Source: Actinocorallia sp. API 0066
Lineage (GTDB): Bacteria; Actinomycetota; Actinomycetes; Streptosporangiales; Streptosporangiaceae
Assembly: GCF_020991275.1 (NCBI RefSeq)
Contig: NZ_JAJLQY010000010.1
Location: forward strand, 124,001 to 188,000
Reading direction: 5' to 3'
Length of the DNA: 64,000 bases
Under the pieces are notes generated by a model. The model was not told the DNA's origin. It saw only the letters and a list, made by a program, of their open reading frames with translations, and made no database searches. Numbering within the stretch: position 1 is the stretch's first letter; each line of letters starts with the position of its first letter. Positions 8,485 through 14,946 of the stretch are shown here, piece by piece. The position numbers and the translations under genes were made by a program.

Positions 8485-9300
8485 GTGTATCCGGTCAACG
8501 CTCTGGAGGGGCTTGTGGGCGGTTTCCAGGCGAGGTCGTTGGGGTTCGCCTCGGTTGACGGCGTCTTGATCGACGCGGTCGTCAACCTTCCGGATGGAGG
8601 GATTCGTGGGGGCGTCGTCCTGGCTCACGGGATCACGGTCGACCGGGACGAGGGCGGGATGTTCGTGCGGCTCGCCGAGCGGTTGGCGGGTGCGGGTTTT
8701 GGGGTGCTGAGGTTCTCCTACCGGGGGCACGGCGAAAGCGGCGGAACCCAGGAGGGCGTGACCATCGCAGGCGAGATGCTCGACCTCCAGACTGCGGTCG
8801 CCGTCGCGCGGACGGAGTTCGCGGGGCCGTTGTCCCTGGTCGCCGCGAGCTTCGGCGCCGTCTCCAGTTGTGTTTCGCTGCCCTACCTGGAGGGCCGGCT
8901 TTCGCGCTTGGTCCTGTGGAATCCGGTACTCGATCTCGTCCGGACCTTCGTCGAACCGGAGCTCCCCTGGGGAGTGGAGAATTTCGGACCGGAGGCGCAG
9001 GCGGCGCTGAACGATCGCGGCCACCTACTCGTGGACGACGAGTTCAAACTCGGCAGAGTCCTCTTCGAGGAGTTCACCCGGTACCGTCCGGCCGAGGCGT
9101 TCGCCGCCAGTGGCGTGCCCGCCTTGGTGGTGCACGGGGACCGCGATTCGTATGTGTCGTACGAGATCGCCGCACGCGCCGCCAAGGAACGTCCCGCGAC
9201 AGCCCTCCACACGATCGAGGGGTCCGATCACGGCTTCGACTCACGGGAACGGGAGGACGACGCGATCACGGTGACGGTCGACTGGCTGTCGGGCGCATAA
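8485..9300 (+). CDS. Alpha/beta hydrolase
   Basis: 271 aa, single alpha/beta-hydrolase domain. Oxyanion-hole motif VVLAHGITVDRDEGG, then LRFSYRGHGESGG; the nucleophile elbow is AASFGA, acid Asp in VVHGDRDSYVS, and His in EGSDHGFDSRE. This pattern fits cytoplasmic serine esterases or acyl-peptide-hydrolase-like enzymes; the substrate is unknown. GTG 8485 has a GGAAG site about 9 bp upstream. It follows a decayed partial copy of itself. Confidence 0.87.
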   Translation: MYPVNALEGLVGGFQARSLGFASVDGVLIDAVVNLPDGGIRGGVVLAHGITVDRDEGGMFVRLAERLAGAGFGVLRFSYRGHGESGGTQEGVTIAGEMLDLQTAVAVARTEFAGPLSLVAASFGAVSSCVSLPYLEGRLSRLVLWNPVLDLVRTFVEPELPWGVENFGPEAQAALNDRGHLLVDDEFKLGRVLFEEFTRYRPAEAFAASGVPALVVHGDRDSYVSYEIAARAAKERPATALHTIEGSDHGFDSREREDDAITVTVDWLSGA

Positions 9301-9302
9301 CC

Positions 9303-9395
9303 GTGGAGATGCCATTCGGCCCGCTCCAAGTCGGTGAGGACACCTTCCCGGGAGCCGACAACGTCGTGATCGAGGATCAGGTGCTCAACCGGTGA
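9303..9395 (+). pseudogene. Possible remnant of a lost gene 3' end
   Basis: A short plus-strand frame from GTG 9303 to TGA 9395 encodes about 30 residues (VEMPFGPLQVGEDTFPGADN, then VVIEDQVLNR) that read like genuine protein rather than random GC-rich sequence. It directly follows the hydrolase and overlaps the 3' end of the minus-strand gene at 9385. Too short to classify; it may be the C-terminal end of a deleted gene or chance. Confidence 0.25.
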
Positions 9396-10020
9396 TGATC
9401 ATGTTGCCGAGGCCGATGACGTCGTAGTCCTCCAGTTGGACGTGGAGTTGGGTCGCGCGTAGCCAGCGGGTGCGGGGGTCGTTGTGGGCGATGGTGGCGT
9501 CGCTGGGTGCCAGACCGGCCCGGGTGGGCCGGTAGAGCATGCCCGAGAACCCGGCCGGGGCGACGCGCCGGGGACGCAGCACCACGTACCCCCGACGCAG
9601 GTGCGGGCACAGCCGCGCCGACCGCTCCACACACCCCGGACACACCGGAGGATGCGCCGTCATGACGGGCGCGGGCCACGGCCCGTCCGCGCTCTCGTAC
9701 TCCTCCCGCGAGAGCATCCACAACCCGCTCTTTCCGCAGGGCGTGCCGCACACCTGGCACAGCAGGCGGCGCATCGCCTCCCGCTGCCGGAAGAAATGGA
9801 CGGACTTGAACTCCGGAACCCCGACACCGGGGCTGAACCCGATCCGCGTCCACAACACCCCCGAACCGTCACGGTCCTCCGCCCTCTCGTCGGCATACGC
9901 GATCCGCCCACCACGAACCACCACCACGACCGGCGACGTCTCCTCCGACGACCACGCCGTGATGTACGGCACAACACCCCAACGCGCCAGATTCACCGCA
10001 AAACAGTCACGCCCAGACAT
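9385..10020 (-). CDS. Uncharacterised protein with zinc-ribbon-like Cys clusters, partner of DUF397 module
   Basis: 211 aa, intact copy of the family broken at 5159-5709. The N-terminal beta-rich part (residues 1-80) contains WGVVPYITAWSSEE, VVRGGRIAYADERAEDRDG and VLWTRIGFSPG. The middle has two Cys clusters, LCQVCGTPCG and PPVCPGCVERSARLCPHLRRG, consistent with one structural zinc site. The C-terminal part ends MLYRPTRAG...LEDYDVIGLGNMIITG. No catalytic motif is recognised. Similar proteins sit beside HTH-DUF397 loci in other actinomycetes (recollection, not searched). It is divergent from the HTH gene at 10288; ATG 10020 is preceded by GAAAGGTG. Confidence 0.75.
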   Translation of the reverse strand: MSGRDCFAVNLARWGVVPYITAWSSEETSPVVVVVRGGRIAYADERAEDRDGSGVLWTRIGFSPGVGVPEFKSVHFFRQREAMRRLLCQVCGTPCGKSGLWMLSREEYESADGPWPAPVMTAHPPVCPGCVERSARLCPHLRRGYVVLRPRRVAPAGFSGMLYRPTRAGLAPSDATIAHNDPRTRWLRATQLHVQLEDYDVIGLGNMIITG

Positions 10021-10057
10021 ACGTGCACACCTTTCTGGCACCAAGAACAGCACCGAT

Positions 10058-10104
10058 TCTGTACTGTACGACTTTCGTACTGTACGAAGTTCATACAGTA
10101 CGAA
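10058..10104. promoter_or_regulatory. Three tandem palindromic GTAC operators
   Basis: Three 15-bp near-palindromes centred at 10065, 10081 and 10097, exactly 16 bp apart. The middle one, TTCGTACTGTACGAA, is a perfect 7-bp inverted repeat around one base; the third, TTCATACAGTACGAA, has one mismatch; the first, TCTGTACTGTACGAC, is weaker. They lie 38-84 bp from the minus-strand start at 10020 and upstream of the HTH-DUF5753 gene, so they probably control one or both divergent transcripts. Confidence 0.7.
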
Positions 10105-10179
10105 GTATCTAGCGATCGGGGACGGAAGGGCAAGGGCTCAGGGAGGACCAATCACCACCGAGCGACGAGAACTCGCCGC

Positions 10180-10230
10180 TGTACCGAGTGCTGGAATGTA
10201 CGGACTGCTCGGATGTACGAGTGCGCCGTA
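10180..10230. repeat. 17-bp tandem direct repeats beginning TGTAC
   Basis: Units at 10180 (TGTACCGAGTGCTGGAA), 10197 (TGTACGGACTGCTCGGA) and 10214 (TGTACGAGTGCGCCGTA): the first two agree at 14 of 17 positions and the third keeps TGTAC and a shifted GAGTGC. They lie 57-108 bp upstream of the HTH gene start at 10288, separate from the palindromes at 10058-10104, and may be a second binding array for the same protein. Confidence 0.6.
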
Positions 10231-10287
10231 CAGGTAAACTTCCGCCTGCGGCTCTCCCACGCCCCCTCCGCCGCTCAGGAGGCCCGA

Positions 10288-11157
10288 ATGATCAGTCCCT
10301 ACGTGCGTCGGCACCGCCTGGCCGCCGAACTCCGCGAGCTGCGCGCGTCCAGCGGCATCAGCACGGTCGACTTGGCCAAGGCGATCGGGGTCCACCGTCC
10401 GGTGCTGTCGAATCTTGAGAACGGCAAGGGCACGCCGAACCTCAATGTCGTCTTCAAGATCCTTGAACACCTCGACGTGAAGAACCCCAAGTGGGACGAG
10501 GTCATCAAGATCGCTCGTGAGGCGTCGGAGCGGGGGTGGTGGGTTCCACTGACGAAGAAGATGGGACCCCGCCAGGCCCTCTATGCCGACCTCGAAGGGG
10601 GAGCCACCCAGATCCGGGACGTCCAGCAAGCGCTCATCCCGGGCCTCCTCCAGACCCCGGAGTACACACGAGCACGGCTGGCGGAATCCGAGCAGTGGTT
10701 CCCCCGAACCCCCGGAACCACCGTCGAAGGAATCCTCGAAGGCCGCGCGGGGCGGCGACGGAACCTGCATCGTCCCGATGGGCCGCGCTTCGAGACGATC
10801 CTGGACGAGATCGCGATCACCCGTCCAACCGCGGCCCCGCACATACTCAGAGAGCAGTACCGCCACATCGTGGACGTGGTCGAGCGGGAAGCACCCAGGA
10901 TCAGCGTGCTGATCCTGCCCCTGACCGCGAAGATCAGCTCCTATGCCGTACCACTCACCAGGTTCTCCATCTACGACTACGTGAACGATCCCCCGGTCGT
11001 GTCGATCGAGGGTGCTAGTAACGACACGGTTCTCCACGGCCCGGAGGCCGTGCAAAGCCACGTGAACCTGTACGACATGCTTCGCGAAGCGAGTCTCTCG
11101 CCCGAAGCCAGCATCGAAGCCCTCTTCCGGGCAGCCGAGCGGCTGCCGCACATATAG
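10288..11157 (+). CDS. XRE-type HTH, DUF5753 (Scr1 family) transcriptional regulator
   Basis: 289 aa. HTH at about residues 13-66 (LRELRASSGISTVDLAKAIGV, LSNLENGKGTPN), DUF5753 domain about 95-285 (ALIPGLLQTPEYTRARL; ISVLILPLTAKISSY; FSIYDYVNDPPVVSIEGAS). ATG 10288 has a strong AGGAGG site 5 bp upstream; the much longer open frame before it is only the shadow of the opposite-strand gene. DUF397 follows after 10 bp. It is paralogous in arrangement to 5898-6886 but clearly diverged in sequence. Its operators are probably the GTAC repeats upstream. Confidence 0.92.
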   Translation: MISPYVRRHRLAAELRELRASSGISTVDLAKAIGVHRPVLSNLENGKGTPNLNVVFKILEHLDVKNPKWDEVIKIAREASERGWWVPLTKKMGPRQALYADLEGGATQIRDVQQALIPGLLQTPEYTRARLAESEQWFPRTPGTTVEGILEGRAGRRRNLHRPDGPRFETILDEIAITRPTAAPHILREQYRHIVDVVEREAPRISVLILPLTAKISSYAVPLTRFSIYDYVNDPPVVSIEGASNDTVLHGPEAVQSHVNLYDMLREASLSPEASIEALFRAAERLPHI

Positions 11158-11167
11158 AAGGAAGGTC

Positions 11168-11356
11168 ATGACGACCGAGCAGTTCAGCGGTTGGCGCAAG
11201 TCCCGGCGCAGCGAAGGCGACGCCCAATGCGTCGAGATCGGTCGGGGCGACGGCGGCAGCATCGGGGTCCGTGACTCCAAGAACATCGACGGGCCGCATG
11301 TGGCGTTCACCCGACAGGCGTGGTCCCTCTTCCTCTCAGGGACACGCCACCGATAG
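11168..11356 (+). CDS. DUF397 domain protein
   Basis: 62 aa. Signature FSGWRKSRRSEGDAQCVEI, then IGVRDSKNIDGPHVAFTRQAW, ending LFLSGT. It follows the HTH-DUF5753 gene by 10 bp with its own AGAAGGAAGG ribosome site, so is co-transcribed and probably the functional partner of that regulator. Small, no membrane segment or signal peptide. Confidence 0.92.
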   Translation: MTTEQFSGWRKSRRSEGDAQCVEIGRGDGGSIGVRDSKNIDGPHVAFTRQAWSLFLSGTRHR

Positions 11357-11426
11357 CCGATGTGCCGTCGCCGCCGGAAAGGCGGGCTCTCGGCCGGGGA
11401 ACACAGCATGACGACGCCCCTGATCG

Positions 11427-11454
11427 CTTTCGGCGGCCACTGATGATCCGAAAG
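11427..11454. terminator. Weak hairpin between convergent genes
   Basis: CTTTCGG/CCGAAAG arms of 7 bp with a 14-nt loop, in the 121-bp gap between the DUF397 gene end (11356) and the minus-strand HTH gene end (11478). The position suits a terminator, but the stem is short and the loop long. Confidence 0.3.
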
Positions 11455-11477
11455 TAAGGAGCGCCGGTCGGCGCGGG

Positions 11478-12341
11478 CTAGGGGTTTGCAGCGGATTGCA
11501 GCCGCCGACGCGCCTCAGCTATCAACGCCCGCGCCTCGGGTCCGTAAACCGCCTGCCGTCGAAGCATCTCGAACGCGCGGAGGAAGAGCCCGATCTCTTC
11601 AGGGTCGCTCGTCCGCTGTTCTCCGGCCCAGCCAGAGCAGCGGACGAGACGCTCGTCAAAAACGTAGAAACCGGCTCCGGGGTAGAGGTACCTGTCCTGG
11701 TCCGGAGGGATGATCCCCAACGAGACGTGCGGAAGGGTCGCCACACGGGCGAGGAAGTCGAGTTGGTCGAGCATCACGTTCGCGCCGCCGAAGCGCATCC
11801 GCAGCGCGGCGGCCTCCAGCACGAAAGAGTATCGGTTCGCCCCGGTCGGCTCAGTGACGAGCCGCTGCCTGGCCATTCGGGCGTCGGCCGCGTCCTTCGG
11901 GTCGTTCTCGGGCATGTCGTAAAGGCGGGCGGCAGCGCGGAACAGGGCTTCGACATAGCCGTGCGTCTGGAGAATCCCCGGGACGAAGCCCGGCTCGTAC
12001 GCCCGGAGAACACCGGTCGTCTCATACAGACGCGCGGCGCGTGACTGAATATGCCGCTGACCGGCACGCAGTTCCCGACGCCAAGCGATCCACATCTGGT
12101 CGACCTCGCGGTGCGCCGCGATCAGCTCGGGAATCCGCCGGGCGGCACCACACGCCGTCGCCCAAGCCCTGACGTCCTCTTCGGACGGATTCGTCTTCCC
12201 GTGCTCGATCCGCGACACCTTCGTGTTGTGCATTCCCGCCGCCCTGGCGAGTTCCACGCCGGAAAGCCCGGCGTCCAGGCGCAGATGCTTGAGCCGGGTC
12301 CCAAAGGCTTTCCGCGCCGCCGCAGCCGCTTCGCCGGACAC
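11478..12341 (-). CDS. XRE-type HTH, DUF5753 (Scr1 family) transcriptional regulator
   Basis: 287 aa; the third member of the family within 8 kb. HTH at about residues 15-68 (FGTRLKHLRLDAGLSGVELA, KVSRIEHGKTNPSEEDVRAW); DUF5753 part with PGFVPGILQTHGYVEALFRAA, VSLGIIPPDQDRYLYPGAGFYVFD and a C-terminal ALIAEARRRL helix. Start is GTG 12341, one base after the TGA of the DUF6879 gene, giving translational coupling; longer starts would read back into that gene. Unlike the other two loci it has no DUF397 partner but follows DUF6879 and an 88-residue protein. Confidence 0.9.
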   Translation of the reverse strand: MSGEAAAAARKAFGTRLKHLRLDAGLSGVELARAAGMHNTKVSRIEHGKTNPSEEDVRAWATACGAARRIPELIAAHREVDQMWIAWRRELRAGQRHIQSRAARLYETTGVLRAYEPGFVPGILQTHGYVEALFRAAARLYDMPENDPKDAADARMARQRLVTEPTGANRYSFVLEAAALRMRFGGANVMLDQLDFLARVATLPHVSLGIIPPDQDRYLYPGAGFYVFDERLVRCSGWAGEQRTSDPEEIGLFLRAFEMLRRQAVYGPEARALIAEARRRLQSAANP

Positions 12342-12342
12342 C

Positions 12343-12864
12343 TCAGGACGGCCGGTAGTCCCCGTGCGGAATGGCCACCGACCGCACCGAGGCGAACGCC
12401 GCACGGCACAGCTCGATCACCACGGGATCTGTGGACTTCTGCCGATCCACGACCGCACCGTCACCGGAGAACACAGTGAACACCGCGACGGCTTCATCGA
12501 ACAGCCAGAAGTCGTTCCCGGGCAGCGCCACTCCGGACAACAGCCGCCGCGGCGCGTACCCAACCTCTTCCCCCGCCTCGACAGCCGGACCGAGGACATG
12601 ATGAGCGAACCGCCGGTAGTCGCTGACCGGCTCCGACACCACGATGGCCCGCCGATAACTCCGGCCCGCCGCGCGAGCCCGGCGCATACGCTCGCACCAC
12701 TCGCCCATCCACCCCAGATCGTCCGGCTCCCCCGCCAGCCACGCCGCGAACCGGCTCTTCTCCAGATCGCTGCTCGCATAGAAATCACGCAGCTCAAGAT
12801 GGTCGGCTGTCTTCCTGAACGTGGCGAAGAGCTCCCCCCGCTCCTCAGCCGAGATCGACTCCAT
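12343..12864 (-). CDS. DUF6879 family protein
   Basis: 173 aa, no signal peptide or membrane helix. Typical features are ELFATFRKTADHLELRDFYA near the N-terminus, RRAIVVSEPVSDYRRFAHHV, and the WLFDE segment (NDFWLFDEAVAVFTVFSGDG). ATG 12864 is favoured over 12879 because a GGGAG site lies 7 bp before it. It overlaps the 88-residue gene upstream and abuts the HTH gene downstream. DUF6879 proteins commonly neighbour Scr1-type regulators; molecular function is unknown. Confidence 0.85.
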   Translation of the reverse strand: MESISAEERGELFATFRKTADHLELRDFYASSDLEKSRFAAWLAGEPDDLGWMGEWCERMRRARAAGRSYRRAIVVSEPVSDYRRFAHHVLGPAVEAGEEVGYAPRRLLSGVALPGNDFWLFDEAVAVFTVFSGDGAVVDRQKSTDPVVIELCRAAFASVRSVAIPHGDYRPS

Positions 12865-13111
12865 AGCGCTCCCTGGCATACATCCGCACGAACAGCTCAG
12901 CCAGCCGCTCGGGAATCTCCAACGCGACCTCGTCCGCCTTCAGCGCGAGCAACTGCCCGACCACCTCCGGCTCCGCCCGCTGCTCCCCCTGGACGACCCA
13001 GCTCTCCCGATCCGTCCGATAGAACGACGGACAATCCTCACCCGGAACCGAATCCGGATCCTTGCAGAAGAAGATAAGCCGCGGCAGCCCACCCGAGTCG
13101 TTGCTTTGCAT
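12845..13111 (-). CDS. Small conserved protein linked to DUF6879/HTH operons
   Basis: 88 aa. Core motif DCPSFYRTDRESWVVQGEQRAE, then LLALKADEVALEIPERLAELFV; the C-terminus ends RMYARERYGVDLG, inside the start region of the DUF6879 gene (20-bp overlap). Proteins with this CPTLYxTDRGTYVVQG-like core accompany DUF6879 in other actinomycetes (recollection). No known fold was assigned. It is first gene of a three-gene operon ending with the HTH regulator, suggesting that the three act together. Confidence 0.78.
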   Translation of the reverse strand: MQSNDSGGLPRLIFFCKDPDSVPGEDCPSFYRTDRESWVVQGEQRAEPEVVGQLLALKADEVALEIPERLAELFVRMYARERYGVDLG

Positions 13112-13223
13112 GGAATTGCTCCTCCCCTCTCACAGGCACCCTCGACACCCACTCTCTCCTACAGCACCTGAGGCGGCGAGGTCTCCGTTGGGTCCGGAGC
13201 TGGGGGCGGGGAGTGGCCTGGGG

Positions 13224-13841
13224 TTAGTCGGCGAGGAATTCTAGGAGGCGGAGGGGGTCGGGGAGGGGGGTGGTGGGGGTGGGGGGGCGGAGCCAGGTGA
13301 CTTCTCGGCCGGTGGGGAGGGTGGAAGGGGGGGCTACCACGTAGCTGTCTCGGCAGTGCCAGCGCATGCCCGGGTTGTCGGCGATGGTTTCGGGGGTGGA
13401 ATCCAGGTGGCAGGACCACCATTCGTCTTCGTCGGCCGGGTTGCCTCGGGTGGCTACGAAGAAGAGGAGGCGGTCTTCGCCGATCTTTGCGACTGGGCCG
13501 GTGGGGATGTTGGCGGCGGTCATGGCGGCTAGGGCGGCTTGGCCTCGGGTGGCGGGGACGTCGATGACGTCGAAGACTCGGCCCGTTGGGAGGATCACGT
13601 TGGCCGTTGGTCTGTGGGACCACCAGCGGGTCAGGGTCTCCGGGTCGGTGGTGGCCTGGATGCCCCAGGCGGCGGAGACGGGGTGGGCGGCCGGGTCGGG
13701 ACAGCCGATCCGGTCGCAGGAACAGGCGCGGTCGGCGCCCGCCGAGGCGCCCGCGACGACCGTCCAGCCGTGCCGCGCGTACGACCGCGCCGCGTCGGCC
13801 AGCCGGTTCTTCGTGCGTGAATAGCGTGCCACCGCCAACAT
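13224..13841 (-). CDS. Bifunctional DNA primase/polymerase N-terminal-domain protein
   Basis: 205 aa, shorter than replicative prim-pol proteins, with only the prim-pol-like domain. Recognised from ADAARSYARHGWTVVAGA, a Cys cluster CSCDRIGCPDPAAHPV, WWSHRPTANVILPTG, FDVIDVPA and a C-terminal WLRPPTP region. The acid motif of active prim-pols (DxD) appears as DVID, so catalysis is uncertain. It stands alone next to the haem operon in the same direction; similar single-domain proteins occur beside hemB in related actinomycetes (recollection). ATG 13841 is preceded by a G-rich ribosome site. Any role in DNA synthesis or repair is unproven. Confidence 0.8.
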   Translation of the reverse strand: MLAVARYSRTKNRLADAARSYARHGWTVVAGASAGADRACSCDRIGCPDPAAHPVSAAWGIQATTDPETLTRWWSHRPTANVILPTGRVFDVIDVPATRGQAALAAMTAANIPTGPVAKIGEDRLLFFVATRGNPADEDEWWSCHLDSTPETIADNPGMRWHCRDSYVVAPPSTLPTGREVTWLRPPTPTTPLPDPLRLLEFLAD

Positions 13842-13977
13842 GTACCGCCCCCCGAGAGAGAACCGCCCTTTCCCAGATGATGGCGAAAGCCGGTGGAGAC
13901 CCGCGCGGCGACCCCCGGGATACGGTTCCAAATGACTAGAGACTGACCACCCGGCGCGGCCGGGCGGCGAAGACCCG

Positions 13978-14946
13978 TCAACGCAGCCGGCGCGCCACCT
14001 CCGTCGCCCAGTACGTCAGGGTCAGGTCGGCGCCGGCGCGGCGGATCGAGACGAGCGACTCCATGATCGCCCTGTCCCTGTCGATCCAGCCGTTCGCGGC
14101 GGCCGCCTCGATCATCGCGTACTCGCCGCTCACCTGGTAGGCGGCGACGGGCACCTCCACCGCGTCCTTCACCTGACGGACGACGTCCAGGTAGAGGCTC
14201 GCGGGCTTCACCATGACGATGTCGGCGCCTTCGGCGAGGTCCAGCGCCGTCTCCCGCAGCGACTCGCGGGCGTTGGCCGGGTCCTGCTGGTAGGCGGCCC
14301 GGTCGCCGAACTGCGGCGCGCACTCGGCGGCGTCGCGGAACGGCCCGTACAGGGCGGAGGCGTACTTCGCGGAGTAGGCCATGATCGGGATGTTGTGGTA
14401 CCCGGCGCCGTCCAGCGCGTCCCGGATCGCGGCAACCTGGCCGTCCATCATGCCGCTCGGCGCGACGACCTGCGCGCCCGCCGCGGCCTGCGCGACGGCG
14501 ATCGACGCGTACCGCTCCAGCGTCGGGTCGTTGTCGACCTCGCCGGACGGGGTGAGCAGCCCGCAGTGCCCATGCGAGGTGTACTCGTCGAGACACAGGT
14601 CGGTCATCAGGACGACGGAGTCACCGAGGTCGGCGGACAGGTCGCGCAGCGCCACCTGCATGACGCCGTTCGGGTCGTCGGCGGCCGAGCCGCGCTCGTC
14701 CTTGTGCGCCGGGATCCCGAACAGGATGACGCCCCCGACGCCCGCCTCGACGGCCTCGTGCGCCGCCTTGCGGAGGCTCTCGCGGGTGTGCTGGTGGACG
14801 CCGGGCATGGACGAGATCTCGACGGGGTCGGAGATCCCTTCCTTGATGAACATCGGGAGGATAAAAGCGGCAGGATCGAGCCGGGTCTCGGCCACCAGCC
14901 GACGCAGGGCCGGGGTCCGGCGGAGCCGGCGGGGACGTTCGATCAT
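13978..14946 (-). CDS. hemB: Porphobilinogen synthase (delta-aminolevulinic acid dehydratase)
   Basis: Condenses two 5-aminolevulinate molecules to porphobilinogen. 322 aa, full length. Catalytic lysines Lys194 (MAYSAKYASALYGPF) and Lys247 (ADIVMVKPASLYLD) are present. The metal-site loop reads DLCLDEYTSHGHCG: Cys118 and Cys128 remain, but the middle Cys of zinc enzymes is Asp120, a form I associate with actinobacterial enzymes. ATG 14946 shares its A with the hemD stop (TGATG), so translation is coupled. Last gene of rex-hemA-hemC-cobA/hemD-hemB. Confidence 0.97.
   Translation of the reverse strand: MIERPRRLRRTPALRRLVAETRLDPAAFILPMFIKEGISDPVEISSMPGVHQHTRESLRKAAHEAVEAGVGGVILFGIPAHKDERGSAADDPNGVMQVALRDLSADLGDSVVLMTDLCLDEYTSHGHCGLLTPSGEVDNDPTLERYASIAVAQAAAGAQVVAPSGMMDGQVAAIRDALDGAGYHNIPIMAYSAKYASALYGPFRDAAECAPQFGDRAAYQQDPANARESLRETALDLAEGADIVMVKPASLYLDVVRQVKDAVEVPVAAYQVSGEYAMIEAAAANGWIDRDRAIMESLVSIRRAGADLTLTYWATEVARRLR

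Noticed and set aside
10058-10230. CRISPR-like repeats
   Set aside because: Repeat units are 15-17 bp, palindromic or contiguous, and lack unique spacers; no cas genes are nearby.
9484-10287. N-terminal extension of the second HTH-DUF5753 protein
   Set aside because: Antisense to the zinc-ribbon-like gene and through the operator region; AGGAGG before ATG 10288 and the HTH start decide the shorter protein.
5159-13111. Insertion sequence or integrase-driven island
   Set aside because: No transposase, integrase, terminal inverted repeats or tRNA-based attachment site was seen, so the segment is called accessory but not a defined mobile element.
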